Shown here: one piece after another, positions 35,234 to 43,718 of the stretch
How positions within the stretch are numbered: the stretch's first letter is position 1
Layout of the letters: each line of letters starts with the position of its first letter
Assembly: GCA_028285005.1 (NCBI GenBank)
Contig: JANQQP010000011.1
Span: forward strand, 1-64,000
Length of the DNA: 64,000 nt
Reading direction: 5' to 3'
Source of the DNA: Dehalococcoidia bacterium
Lineage (GTDB): Bacteria > Chloroflexota > Dehalococcoidia > Lucifugimonadales > Lucifugimonadaceae
Program-made: the position numbers and the translations under genes
Notes under the pieces: model-generated
Databases searched by the model: none
Seen by the model: the letters and a program-made list of their open reading frames with translations, nothing else
What the model was told of the DNA's origin: nothing

Positions 35234-36127
35234 TTACGACACCGGGAAGCGGGTCTTGAACTCGGGCTTGCCCTGAATACCGACCTTGACCCTGTAGAGG
35301 TCGCCGCCACGGTAGGTCGAAAGCTCGAAGCCCTCCGGCTCCATGCCGGAAAGTGTGCCATCGGAGCCGAACGACGCGGTCGTCACATACAACTCGTCGA
35401 GGTCTTTTCCGCCGAACATGGCGCTCGACGTCTGGGCAGCGGGAATCTCCACTCGGCGCTCCTCCTTGCCATCCGGGTCAAAACGCACAACCGTCCCGCC
35501 GTACCAGATGGCTGACCAGACGAACCCCTCGGCATCCACCGTCATGCCGTCGGGGATGCCGACCGATGAGCTGACCGTCGTGAAGACGCGGCGGTTGCTG
35601 ATGTCTCCGGATTCGACGTCGCGGTCCCAGGCGTAGATCTCGCCCGCCACCGAGTCGGTCGAGTAGAAGGTCTTCAGGTCGGGCGAGAAACCCATGCCAT
35701 TGCAAAGGCCGATGCCATCATCGATCACCTCGGCGCTGCCGTCAGGCTTGAATCTGAAAACGGCACAGGAGTCGAGGTGTCCGCTACCGCCAATGAAACT
35801 ACCATCAGGAGCCGCGATCACATCGTTCAGCTTGATCGGCTGGCCATCGACCTCGCCGTGGTGCAGCCATGACCAGTCATCGTCCGAACGCCACTGCTTC
35901 ACACCCTCCCACGTGCCAACCGTCAGGCCGCCCTGCTCGTTGACGGAGACTCCAGCCACGAAGTCACCATCATGCAGCTGCTTGTTCTCGCCGGTTGCGG
36001 GGTCGTACACCCAAAAACGGCCACCCTGGATGTCGGTCCAGTACAAGACCTGGTTGTCCCCGTCCCAGACCGGCCCCTCGCCCACGATTGCGTTTTCGGC
36101 AGCCAGCTTCTCGACCTCGTAGCTCAT
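35234..36127 (-). CDS. SMP-30/gluconolactonase-family lactonase
   Basis: 297 aa, starting with ATG at 36127 after GAGGAG. Six-bladed propeller features: GEGPVWDGDNQVLYWTDIQG (metal Glu, residues about 14-16), LNDVIAAPDGSFIGG, GLCNGMGFSPDLKTFYSTDS (metal Asn) and VGIPDGMTVDAEGFVWSA (metal Asp). These are the conserved SMP-30 metal positions. It hydrolyses a sugar lactone with Ca2+ or Zn2+. A longer reading frame to 36235 lacks a ribosome-binding site. It is separated by 21 nt from the SGNH gene on the same strand, but its logic is closer to the sugar-acid island. Confidence 0.9.
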   Translation of the reverse strand: MSYEVEKLAAENAIVGEGPVWDGDNQVLYWTDIQGGRFWVYDPATGENKQLHDGDFVAGVSVNEQGGLTVGTWEGVKQWRSDDDWSWLHHGEVDGQPIKLNDVIAAPDGSFIGGSGHLDSCAVFRFKPDGSAEVIDDGIGLCNGMGFSPDLKTFYSTDSVAGEIYAWDRDVESGDISNRRVFTTVSSSVGIPDGMTVDAEGFVWSAIWYGGTVVRFDPDGKEERRVEIPAAQTSSAMFGGKDLDELYVTTASFGSDGTLSGMEPEGFELSTYRGGDLYRVKVGIQGKPEFKTRFPVS

Positions 36128-36340
36128 CGATCTCCTCGCAGATTCGCAGTTAAATCCGGGGATGAAGCCCGGATCTGGCGGAAGATTACACGGTGAGCTG
36201 CTGAATGGGAAAGTGGCTGTGCTGTGGCTCGACAATCAGCAAGATAGAACTGGACGATCTGTCGTGCCATACAATGCCGCCTCGTGCAGACTGAAGGGGA
36301 CCACGGCCACTGCTGCGGTTCCTGCGAACGGGAGAGTGCG

Positions 36341-36910
36341 ATGCCCACGACCTTGCCAGATTCTTCGAGAGCCAGCCGTCTGGCAGCACTGATCTTGCTG
36401 ATTGCTATCGCAGCAGCTCTTTCGGCATGCGGATCAGGCGGCGATTCTGCAGAGTTCGAACGCATCAGCGATACGGGGACAATCCTGACCACCGAATCGC
36501 TGCTGGCAACCGGTTTTCGGGAGTCGAAGACCTACTCGACCGAGGGTCTGCCCGGCGCGAGTGATGCTCTGTTCGGGTTCTGGAGAGCCTCTGGTGGAGA
36601 CCCGCTGGACTTCGAAGTCAGGTTCTACAGTTCGCACGCCGACGCCGTCCGGCTGGGCACAGCGCCGGCAGAGGAAGGGACCGGGGACGACGCGATCCTT
36701 GATGCCGAATCAGCGGCATACAAGGAGGGAGTTCAGGACCGCAGGACGATCATCGGTGCGGGCGGTGGCGGTGGCGCGCGCAGCGGCATCGGGCCTAAGT
36801 ACGCCGATTTCGTCATCTTCAACAACCTCGTGATCCTATGCCCGGGCGGACAGGCAGAGCAGTCACACGAGCGGTGCGGCGACTTGATCGAAGCGTTGGA
36901 GCCTCAATAG
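36341..36910 (+). CDS. Paralogous lipoprotein family member B
   Basis: 189 aa, ATG with GGGAGAG just upstream. Signal ends ALSACGSGGD. Shared family positions: LLATGFRESKTYSTEGLPGA, FGFWRAS, FEVRFYSSHADAVRLGTA, DRRTIIGAGG, YADFVIFNNLVILCPG and RCGDLIEAL. It keeps only the C-terminal Cys pair, and the upstream Cys pair seen in D and E is replaced by a Gly-rich stretch. It ends immediately before the start of member C, so the two are translationally linked. Function unknown. Confidence 0.82.
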   Translation: MPTTLPDSSRASRLAALILLIAIAAALSACGSGGDSAEFERISDTGTILTTESLLATGFRESKTYSTEGLPGASDALFGFWRASGGDPLDFEVRFYSSHADAVRLGTAPAEEGTGDDAILDAESAAYKEGVQDRRTIIGAGGGGGARSGIGPKYADFVIFNNLVILCPGGQAEQSHERCGDLIEALEPQ

Positions 36911-37510
36911 ATGAGAGTTACGACCAATGTCTTGGGAATTCGTACTGAACGCAGCCAGCGGCAGCGAGTTATCGCGACCTCGTTTTTGGCAGTGCTGATG
37001 GCCGCACTTGCGTTCGCAACCGGCTGCGGAACCGATTCGTCGTCCGATGGCGGTGAATCGGACGGATTCGTACAGGTGTCGGACTCAGGTGAGACTTATG
37101 CCCTGTCCGACCTGCAGGCCATCGGCTACAAGACCTCAAAGACCTACGATGTAGATGGTCTCAATGACGCTTCCGAGGCATATTACGGCTTCTGGCAGTC
37201 ACCTTCCGCAAATGGGCCCGTCGACTACGAGGTAAGGATCTACCCGTCTCACGCCCTGGCAGTCAGTTCAGGCACCGCGCAGGCCGAAGAAGTAGTCGGG
37301 GATGACGCCATTCTCATAAGTACGAACTCGACCTGGCCGGAGGGCCTGACTGATCGGAGGGTGATCGTCGGAGGAGGAAGCCGCGGGAGGAGTGCGCCCC
37401 GCTACAGCGACTACGTGATCGTGGGAAACCTCGTCGTGCTCTGCCAGGGCCGTAGTGAAGAGCAATCTCAAGAGCGGTGCGACGATCTGGTCACAGCTCT
37501 TCGGTCATAG
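36911..37510 (+). CDS. Paralogous lipoprotein family member C
   Basis: 199 aa starting at the base after member B's stop; GGAG lies 9 nt upstream inside B. The signal ends FATGCGTDSS. Family blocks: DLQAIGYKTSKTYDVDGL, AYYGFWQSP, YEVRIYPSHALAVSSGTAQA, DRRVIVGGGS, YSDYVIVGNLVVLCQG and RCDDLVTAL. It retains the C-terminal Cys pair only. Closest to B in architecture, which suggests a recent tandem duplication. Confidence 0.82.
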   Translation: MRVTTNVLGIRTERSQRQRVIATSFLAVLMAALAFATGCGTDSSSDGGESDGFVQVSDSGETYALSDLQAIGYKTSKTYDVDGLNDASEAYYGFWQSPSANGPVDYEVRIYPSHALAVSSGTAQAEEVVGDDAILISTNSTWPEGLTDRRVIVGGGSRGRSAPRYSDYVIVGNLVVLCQGRSEEQSQERCDDLVTALRS

Positions 37511-37700
37511 GGTTCACAATCTGTTCCTCGGCCGAGGCCAGGGAGAGGGCTTTCGTGAGGTATAATCGCCCCAATTTCGATACCGAGGCATGGACTGAGA
37601 TTCGACGCTGGGATCGGTCTGACAGCCCTGAACTCGGAGGATCGTACAAGTCAAGGCACGGGGGACATACCAACGTATGTCGATTCAAGGAGTGAGCGAG

Positions 37701-38309
37701 ATGATTCACATCTCACATATAAAACCCCTGCGACGCACTTCGTGGCTGATGTTCGCAATAGCGGTTCTTGCAATCACGGCCGTGGCATGTGGCACCGACG
37801 ATGGCGATGATGGCGGCTCGGACGGCGGTGGGTCCGGTGGCAGCGGCGGATTCGCCAAGATCTCTGAGCCGGAGCAGACCTTCAACATCGACCAGATCGT
37901 CGCCGCCGGGTTCAAGAAGAACAAAGACTACGATGTGACTGGACTTGAGGGTGCGACCGAGGCCTACTACGGCTTCTTCGGCGCCGACCCTTACAACCGC
38001 CAGGAGTTCGAGATCAGGCTCTACCCATCGCACCAGGTCGCTATCGATGTTGGAGTTTCCTTCGCCGATGAGTCGAGTGGTGAAGATGCTGTGATCCTCG
38101 AGGATGTCCAGCGATGGGACGAGGGACTGACGCAGCGCCGGCAGTGTGCCGGGAACGGCGGACACCACTCTGGTAAGTGTGACAACGCCAAGTACGGCGA
38201 CTACGTGGTCCGCGGCAACATGATCCTGTTGTGCCAGGGCAAGGACTCGGCAGGCGCTCTGCAGAACTGCCGTGAGCTTCTTGAGGCGGTCGCCGGAACC
38301 GGCGCTTAG
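37701..38309 (+). CDS. Paralogous lipoprotein family member D
   Basis: 202 aa. ATG at 37701 is chosen because AAGGAG is 7 nt upstream; an ATG at 37677 has none. Lipobox region AVACGTDDG, then a Gly/Ser/Asp linker. Family blocks: IVAAGFKKNKDYDVTGLEGA, AYYGFFGAD, FEIRLYPSHQVAIDVG, TQRRQCAGNGG, YGDYVVRGNMILLCQGKD and NCRELLEAV. It has two Cys pairs (QC...KC, then LLC...NC), so two disulfides are likely outside the cell. Function unknown. Confidence 0.82.
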   Translation: MIHISHIKPLRRTSWLMFAIAVLAITAVACGTDDGDDGGSDGGGSGGSGGFAKISEPEQTFNIDQIVAAGFKKNKDYDVTGLEGATEAYYGFFGADPYNRQEFEIRLYPSHQVAIDVGVSFADESSGEDAVILEDVQRWDEGLTQRRQCAGNGGHHSGKCDNAKYGDYVVRGNMILLCQGKDSAGALQNCRELLEAVAGTGA

Positions 38310-38438
38310 TCGGTGTCGCTAAGGCTTTAGCGCCCACAAGCAGCAATTCGGCCGCTGTCACAGGCTTTGCAACTCAGCGAGGTCTGTGACAGCGGCACAC
38401 TCATGAGATCAGCGCATCAAGATCGAGGCACACCACAC

Positions 38439-39014
38439 ATGCTTGACGTAGTTCGACGCCGCTCAACGATTCTCGCAGTCCTGCTGTCGGTCACGGCTCT
38501 AGCGCTGGCAGCCTGTGGCACAGACGATGGCGACTCTTCATCGGGTGACGGCGGTGGATCTGCCTCCGGTGGTTCCGACGCCTCAGCCAGAACAGTTCTA
38601 GATAACGGGCGGACTTACACCGTGGAAGACATCAAGTCGACCGGTGCGAAGACGCCGAAGCAGTATGACGTTGCCGATCTGCCAGGTGCCGTAGATGCCT
38701 GGAACGCTCTGCTCAGTCAAAAAGAGTATGAGGCGCGTTTCTACGCTTCACACGCCGATGCTGTGTCTATGGGAACGAGCTGGGCGGAGTCTGTATCCGG
38801 CGAGGATGCCGTTGTGGTGGGTGATGATGTGATCTGGGATGAAGGGGCGAAGGACCGCCGTCAGTGCAACAGGAGCGTCGCTCACTCTGGCTGCAACTAC
38901 ACAGCTCGCTACGGCGACTTCGTGATCCTCGGCAACATGATCTTGCTTTGCGAGGGCAAGGACTCCGAGGAAGCGCTGAACACCTGCGCCGCCATGACCG
39001 ACCTTATGGGCTAG
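38439..39014 (+). CDS. Paralogous lipoprotein family member E
   Basis: 191 aa from ATG at 38439 (MLDVVRRRSTIL); an ATG at 38403 is an alternative. Signal ends LALAACGTDDGD. Family blocks: IKSTGAKTPKQYDVADLPGA, AWNALLSQ, YEARFYASHADAVSMG, DRRQCNRS, YGDFVILGNMILLCEGKD and TCAAMTDLM. It has both Cys pairs, like D. It is the last gene of the plus-strand array; a strong terminator lies 270 nt downstream. Confidence 0.8.
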   Translation: MLDVVRRRSTILAVLLSVTALALAACGTDDGDSSSGDGGGSASGGSDASARTVLDNGRTYTVEDIKSTGAKTPKQYDVADLPGAVDAWNALLSQKEYEARFYASHADAVSMGTSWAESVSGEDAVVVGDDVIWDEGAKDRRQCNRSVAHSGCNYTARYGDFVILGNMILLCEGKDSEEALNTCAAMTDLMG

Positions 39015-39347
39015 GCCCTCATGGTTTGGCTGGCCTTTAGAAGTCTGCTCCTCCTCGCTTGATCGTCTCCGACTACTGCTACAGCGCTCACAGACACTCG
39101 TGCAGCAGATCAGACGGTGACATTGGCGCACACTCCAGCACCTACCGCTCCAATGATCTAGCTCACCAGTGCGTCGCTTACGTCGCCGAACAGCGGCGGT
39201 CCGGCCCAGAGATTCTTTAGCGTCCACGCCTCGGAGTTATCTGCAAACCTCCGGGAGTTGGGACACAGTGCGCCAAAAACTAAGGCCCCGCCGGGAATTT
39301 CCCGGCGGGGCCTCTTTGTCGGCTGCTTAGCTCCGAAGCTGTCTTAG
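39015..39347. other. 333-bp gap between lipoprotein E and the ABC binding protein
   Basis: This converging intergenic stretch holds the hairpin terminator at 39283-39313. The rest (39015-39280) shows no coding frame with a plausible start and ribosome-binding site, and no RNA I recognise. Short open frames here look like chance. Confidence 0.6.
39283..39313 (-). terminator. Strong factor-independent terminator, probably bidirectional
   Basis: GGCCCCGCCGGGA (39284-39296) and TCCCGGCGGGGCC (39300-39312) form a perfect 13-bp stem with a 3-nt loop, extended by an A-T pair at 39283/39313. On the minus strand it is followed by TTAGTTTTT, and on the plus strand by CTTTGT. It lies 35 nt past the stop of the ABC binding protein gene, so it mainly ends that transcript, with weaker use for the lipoprotein array. 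Confidence 0.9.
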
Positions 39348-41231
39348 TTAACGGGCCTCGATGCTGTGCAGAACCAGTGACCAGGTGAGGTGCCATGAGG
39401 CCTCGTTCACGTAGCCACTTGTGTCTGTGCCCTGCGGCCAGTTCGTCCAGCGCGCCTCGTTCATCACGATGCGGTGGTAGAACTCAAGGATTGGAACGTC
39501 TGGCAGTTCTTCGAGCCAGATCTCCATAGCGTCCTTGTAGAGCTCAATCACGGCCGCCTGGTCGTCAGGCGAGGTCTTGGCGACTTCGTCTGTCAGGCGG
39601 TCCCACTCGGCGTTCTCCCAGTGGTAGAAGTTCACCTGGTGTCCACCCGGAATGTTCACCGATGCAGACTGGTAGAGCTTCATCGTGAAGTACGGGTCAC
39701 GGACAGAACCGCCGTGGCCGAACATCAGACACTCGAAGTTACCTTCAGCCATTCGGCTGGAAGCGTCGGGTGGCTGGATGTAGCTGGCGTTGATGCCCGC
39801 TCTGCGCAACTGCTCAGCTGTGATAGGTCCGAGGTCAACCCATGGGCTGAACCCGATGATCTCACAGTTGATCGTGTTGCCCTGGGCATCGGCCCAGAGA
39901 CCGTCTGAGTTCTTCGTAAACCCTGCACCGGTCAGAAGAGCGTCACCCTCAGCAGGGTCGTGCTCCAACGTGTTGTGCTCCTCAAGCAGAGGCGCAATTG
40001 CGTCGAAGTACGGCTGCAGTGGCGGGTACTGCGGCATGGTCAGCGGGTTGAATGCCGCTGCACCGTCGTATGCCACCTGCCTCAGCTCTTCACGGTCCAG
40101 GTACTTGCTGAACGCCCATCGAACGTCGGGGTTGTCGTACGGACCGAACTTACCCGAGTTGTTGAATGCCAGCGATACCGGCCACCAGTCAACGTAACCC
40201 AGTGGGTTGTCAGTACCGGTGTGTGTGATCAAGTCACTGTTGCGGCTCAGAACGTCTGCGATAACCGCAGGCGTCGTCATTGACGAGTAGTCAACCTGGT
40301 CAGCAATCAGAGCCTGTGCGCGTGCAGTCTGGTCCGGAGTTGGCAGATAGATGATCCGCTCTGGCTCCGGCAGCTTGGCGTACTGACCCAGGTCTGACTG
40401 GCCTTCGCCCCACCATGAGTCACGCCGGTCGATGACCTTCTGTTCTGGCGACCCAGATACCACCTGCCATGGGCCGGTGGAGAGTGGGAAGCCCTTGGAT
40501 GGGTCAAAGTCCTTAAACGTCGTCCAGTCCTGGCCGTTGTAGTGGTGCTCAGGGACCATGTAGACGCCGATGTCGAACTTGTACGTCAGCAGGAACATGA
40601 ACCGTGGGTCTGGGCGGTCCAGGAATACCTTCACCTGGTGGCTGCCCGTCTTCTCGGCCCTGTTCATGGCGTTGTCAACGTCTGTACCCCAGCGGACCTG
40701 TTCTTTCAGGCTCTTAAGAGTGTTCAGTGTGTAGACAACGTCGTCTGCATTGAACTCCTCACCGTCGCTCCAGTTAACTCCCTGGCGGAGGTTAATCGTC
40801 AGCTCGGTGAAGTCGTCGTTGAATGACCAGTCTGTAGCCAGCCAGGGAATCGTCTCGTCTGCGAAGGCGCTAAAGAACGCCAGCGGCTCGAAGATGATGT
40901 TCGGTCCTGACTGGTGGTTCGCGCCAATTGCGTACGGGTTCCACAGTTCGTGGTCTACAAACCTGCCCTCAGCACCACCTAGGTAGCTGATGAGGGTCTT
41001 GTTGCGGTCGATGTCTCGACCGGCAGGAATCACATCAGTGGCTCCTGACGAGCCTCCGGTGTTCCCACCTCCATCCGAGGAACCACCGTCGGTGGACGCG
41101 CCACCACCGTCGGATGATGACCCACCGCCGTCGCTCGACGAGTCGTCGTCACCGCTACCGCAAGCGATGGCCGCCATCAAGGCCACGGCAAGAAGCGCCA
41201 GCATGATTCCTCTAAGTCGATAAAGATTCAC
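39348..41231 (-). CDS. Oligopeptide-type ABC transporter substrate-binding lipoprotein (family 5)
   Basis: 627 aa from GTG with GGAGG 8 nt upstream. Lipoprotein signal ...VALMAAIACGSGDD followed by a Ser/Asp/Gly linker of about 40 residues. SBP_bac_5 features are clear: FNDDFTELTINLRQGVNWSD with GEEFNADDVVYTL following, FNNSGKFGPYDNPDVRWAFS, and a C-terminal EWDRLTDEVAKTSPDDQ. Captures peptides or other solutes outside the membrane for the permease/ATPase genes at 41660-45828, transcribed divergently. Longer than typical DppA/OppA (about 540), mainly through the linker. Confidence 0.93.
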   Translation of the reverse strand: MNLYRLRGIMLALLAVALMAAIACGSGDDDSSSDGGGSSSDGGGASTDGGSSDGGGNTGGSSGATDVIPAGRDIDRNKTLISYLGGAEGRFVDHELWNPYAIGANHQSGPNIIFEPLAFFSAFADETIPWLATDWSFNDDFTELTINLRQGVNWSDGEEFNADDVVYTLNTLKSLKEQVRWGTDVDNAMNRAEKTGSHQVKVFLDRPDPRFMFLLTYKFDIGVYMVPEHHYNGQDWTTFKDFDPSKGFPLSTGPWQVVSGSPEQKVIDRRDSWWGEGQSDLGQYAKLPEPERIIYLPTPDQTARAQALIADQVDYSSMTTPAVIADVLSRNSDLITHTGTDNPLGYVDWWPVSLAFNNSGKFGPYDNPDVRWAFSKYLDREELRQVAYDGAAAFNPLTMPQYPPLQPYFDAIAPLLEEHNTLEHDPAEGDALLTGAGFTKNSDGLWADAQGNTINCEIIGFSPWVDLGPITAEQLRRAGINASYIQPPDASSRMAEGNFECLMFGHGGSVRDPYFTMKLYQSASVNIPGGHQVNFYHWENAEWDRLTDEVAKTSPDDQAAVIELYKDAMEIWLEELPDVPILEFYHRIVMNEARWTNWPQGTDTSGYVNEASWHLTWSLVLHSIEAR

Positions 41232-41322
41232 TATTGCTACCTCCGTCAGGGGCTGCTGTGACGAAAAATGTCGAACACAGTTATATCCACGAAGACTGTA
41301 TCGCCTTCGATTAGCGGGAAGT

Positions 41323-41349
41323 TTTATAACGAATCGTGAACTCAGTCAA
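41323..41349 (-). promoter_or_regulatory. Candidate sigma70-like promoter for the binding-protein gene
   Basis: On the minus strand TTGACT (41349-41344) and TATAAA (41328-41323) are separated by 15 nt. The elements are close to consensus but the spacer is short. They sit about 92 nt upstream of the GTG at 41231. Confidence 0.4.
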
Positions 41350-41472
41350 GCAAAAGTGGGTGATGGCGCAATTGCGATCCATCTGCCCGGAATTGGCTTA
41401 TGCCGCCGCTTAGGGCCTGGCAGATTACGGGAAGCAGTCGAGCCCGAGCGCATGGTGATGGATCGCGAAAAT

Positions 41473-41503
41473 TTGACAATAGGCCTAGAGGCGAAGGTAT
41501 GAT
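41473..41503 (+). promoter_or_regulatory. Candidate sigma70-like promoter for the permease/ATPase operon
   Basis: TTGACA (41473-41478) and TATGAT (41498-41503) with a 19-nt spacer, about 157 nt before the first permease start. Both hexamers are near-consensus; the spacer is longer than ideal. Confidence 0.42.
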
Positions 41504-41659
41504 TCTCCGTCACTCAGCACGGTTGAGGGACCGGAGCATGATCTTGCCGCGTCTATGAGTCGTTGGCAGGGGCATCCGGTCTGGGAAGTACGTCGACTGC
41601 ATGGCCAGCTCTGATCGGCTCGGGCGCCGTGAAGCAATATCGCAAATTCAGGACAAGAG

Positions 41660-42778
41660 ATGTCAACAGTAGCTGAGACTCCTCCCGCCTCTCGCGACGA
41701 CGAAAAGCAGAGCGGCATCAGGCAACGTGCCGATGCGCTGAGAGAGGCCGGTGTGATGGCGGTGGCTCTCGCCGTCTACCGCAGCTACATCTTCCGAAGG
41801 TTCGTATTCCTACTGTTCGTCATCTGGATTGCTGCGACCGTTATCTTCATCATCCCTCGCCTGTCAGGCCAGGACCCGGTCAAGGAGAAGCTGCTGCTTG
41901 AGGCCCAGCGCGGCGGCGCAATTCAGAGCGGGCTAGATGCGGTTGCCAAAAGCTATCAAGCGCGGCTAGGGCTAGATCAGCCGCTGCTAACGCAGTACGG
42001 CAACTTCATGTTCGACATCGTTCGGTTCGACCTCGGTCCCTCGATCTCCTTCTTCCCGCGGTCGGTCAATTCGATCATCGCAGACTCGATAGTCTGGTCG
42101 TTCGGGTTAATCGGTACCACCGTGATACTCGGGTTCACCATCGGCACGTTGGCCGGCGCGTTCTTAGGATGGCCTAAGGCTCCGCGCGGCGTCGGCATCT
42201 TATTTATGCCGTTCCTTACTATCTCGGCCATCCCTCAGTACCTGGCCGGAATCATCCTCGTCTTCATATTCGCGGCCCAACTCGAGTGGTTACCACTGTT
42301 CGGCCCCTATAGTCCGGGTACCACGCCCGAGTGGTCGTTCTCCTTCGTTGTCGAGGTGATCAGGCACGCCACCCTGCCGGCCCTTGCACTGGTGCTCAGC
42401 GCCATTGGTTTCTGGGCGGTTGGCATGCGCGGCATGATGATCAATAACCAGGGTGAAGACTTCATGGTTCAGGCCGAGGCGAAGGGCCTGAAGGGACGCC
42501 GCATCTTCTTCCGCTACGGCGTCAGGAACGCGATGCTTCCCCAGGTGACCGGTCTCGCGCTGGCGCTGGGAACACTGCTCACCGGAGCGCTGCTGATCGA
42601 GCGAGTGTTCGTCTATCCCGGTCTGGGAGACATTCTGTTCCAGGCAATTCGGCTTTCAGACTTCTTCGTAATCCGCGGAATCGTGTTCACGATCATCGTG
42701 ATGGTCGCAGTAGCCACGTTCCTGCTGGACATCCTTTATCCGTATCTCGACCCACGAGTTAAGTACTCCCGGAGCTAG
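41660..42778 (+). CDS. dppB: Oligopeptide-type ABC transporter permease, DppB subfamily
   Basis: 372 aa. A cytoplasmic N-terminus of about 45 residues, TM1 (FVFLLFVIWIAATVIFIIP), an outside segment with LDQPLLTQYGNFMFDIVRFD, and the DppB-type PQYLAGIILV. The EAA loop is QAEAKGLKGRRIFFRYGVRN. The last helices read MVAVATFLLDILYPYLDPRVK, the usual DppB ending. ATG with AAGAGA upstream. One nucleotide separates it from the second permease. Sibling of the orphan permease at 27225-28373. Confidence 0.93.
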   Translation: MSTVAETPPASRDDEKQSGIRQRADALREAGVMAVALAVYRSYIFRRFVFLLFVIWIAATVIFIIPRLSGQDPVKEKLLLEAQRGGAIQSGLDAVAKSYQARLGLDQPLLTQYGNFMFDIVRFDLGPSISFFPRSVNSIIADSIVWSFGLIGTTVILGFTIGTLAGAFLGWPKAPRGVGILFMPFLTISAIPQYLAGIILVFIFAAQLEWLPLFGPYSPGTTPEWSFSFVVEVIRHATLPALALVLSAIGFWAVGMRGMMINNQGEDFMVQAEAKGLKGRRIFFRYGVRNAMLPQVTGLALALGTLLTGALLIERVFVYPGLGDILFQAIRLSDFFVIRGIVFTIIVMVAVATFLLDILYPYLDPRVKYSRS

Positions 42779-42779
42779 C

Positions 42780-43718
42780 ATGACAGCAGAAGGCACAACA
42801 GCGAGGCCGGTTGTAGCTCCGGAACCTGATGCACCACAGGGCGGATGGGCAGATTTCTACGAGAACCGGGTCTACCCGGTTCTCCAGTACGCCAAGCGGA
42901 ATCCACCGCTGATCGTAGGCATCGCGCTACTCAGCAGTCTGTTGATATTCGTCGCACTCGGACATCTTTTCTACGACCATGAGCTGTACCGGCCTCTCTC
43001 CGTGCCGACGCGTGAAGCGCCATCGTGGGACTATCCATTCGGTACCGACACGCAGGGGAGAGACCTGTTCGCGGTGGCAATCCGTGGCACGACGCTCACC
43101 CTTCGCATCGGGCTGATCGCCGGTGCTGTCGCCGTTGTGGTCGGCACCGTGTTCGCCTTCATTGCCGCCTACTACCGCGGCTGGGCGGACGCTGTGATCC
43201 GAGTGCTCGTTGACGTGGGTCTCACAATTCCGCCGCTGCTCATCCTGATCCTGATTGCGATCAACACATCGGAGCCGTTAACGGTCGACCAGATGGGACT
43301 CGCAATATCGATCGTGGCGTGGGTATTTCCTGCGAGGACGATCCGCGCCCAGGTGCTCGTCTTACGAGAGCGGTCTTACGTGGAGATCGCACGCCTGTCA
43401 GGCACTAGCGGGCCCGCGATTATCTTCAAAGAGATGATGCCGAACTTGCTGCCGTACATAACGGCTAGCTTCGTCACATCCGTGGCAGCAGGAATCCTTG
43501 CATCCATCGGCCTTGAGGCGATCGGGCTCGGCATCTTCTCTGCGCCAACCCTTGGCATGACGATCTACTGGAACATCCAGTTCTCGTCGATCATTCTCGG
43601 AATGTGGTGGTGGTGGCTGCCGCCCATCATCACGATCATCATCGTGTTCGTCGGCCTGTTCATGATCTCGGCTGGACTGGATGAGTGGTCCAACCCGAGA
43701 CTGAGGAAATCCGTTTGA
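42780..43718 (+). CDS. dppC: Oligopeptide-type ABC transporter permease, DppC subfamily
   Basis: 312 aa. N-terminal OppC-type region and TM1 (PLIVGIALLSSLLIFVAL), then PFGTDTQGRDLFAVAIRGTT, the hallmark of DppC/OppC. The EAA loop reads SYVEIARLSGTSGPAIIFKEM, and IGLGIFSAPTLGMTI is near the C-terminus. It pairs with DppB to form the channel. Its TGA stop overlaps the TTG start of the ATPase (TTGA). Confidence 0.94.
   Translation: MTAEGTTARPVVAPEPDAPQGGWADFYENRVYPVLQYAKRNPPLIVGIALLSSLLIFVALGHLFYDHELYRPLSVPTREAPSWDYPFGTDTQGRDLFAVAIRGTTLTLRIGLIAGAVAVVVGTVFAFIAAYYRGWADAVIRVLVDVGLTIPPLLILILIAINTSEPLTVDQMGLAISIVAWVFPARTIRAQVLVLRERSYVEIARLSGTSGPAIIFKEMMPNLLPYITASFVTSVAAGILASIGLEAIGLGIFSAPTLGMTIYWNIQFSSIILGMWWWWLPPIITIIIVFVGLFMISAGLDEWSNPRLRKSV

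Larger units (their letters stand above)
41232..41659. other. 428-bp divergent control region of the ABC importer
   Basis: The gap between the binding-protein gene (minus) and the permease operon (plus) holds one candidate promoter for each direction (see separate entries). No open frame with a ribosome-binding site was found in the remaining sequence, and no operator or RNA element was recognised. Confidence 0.6.
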
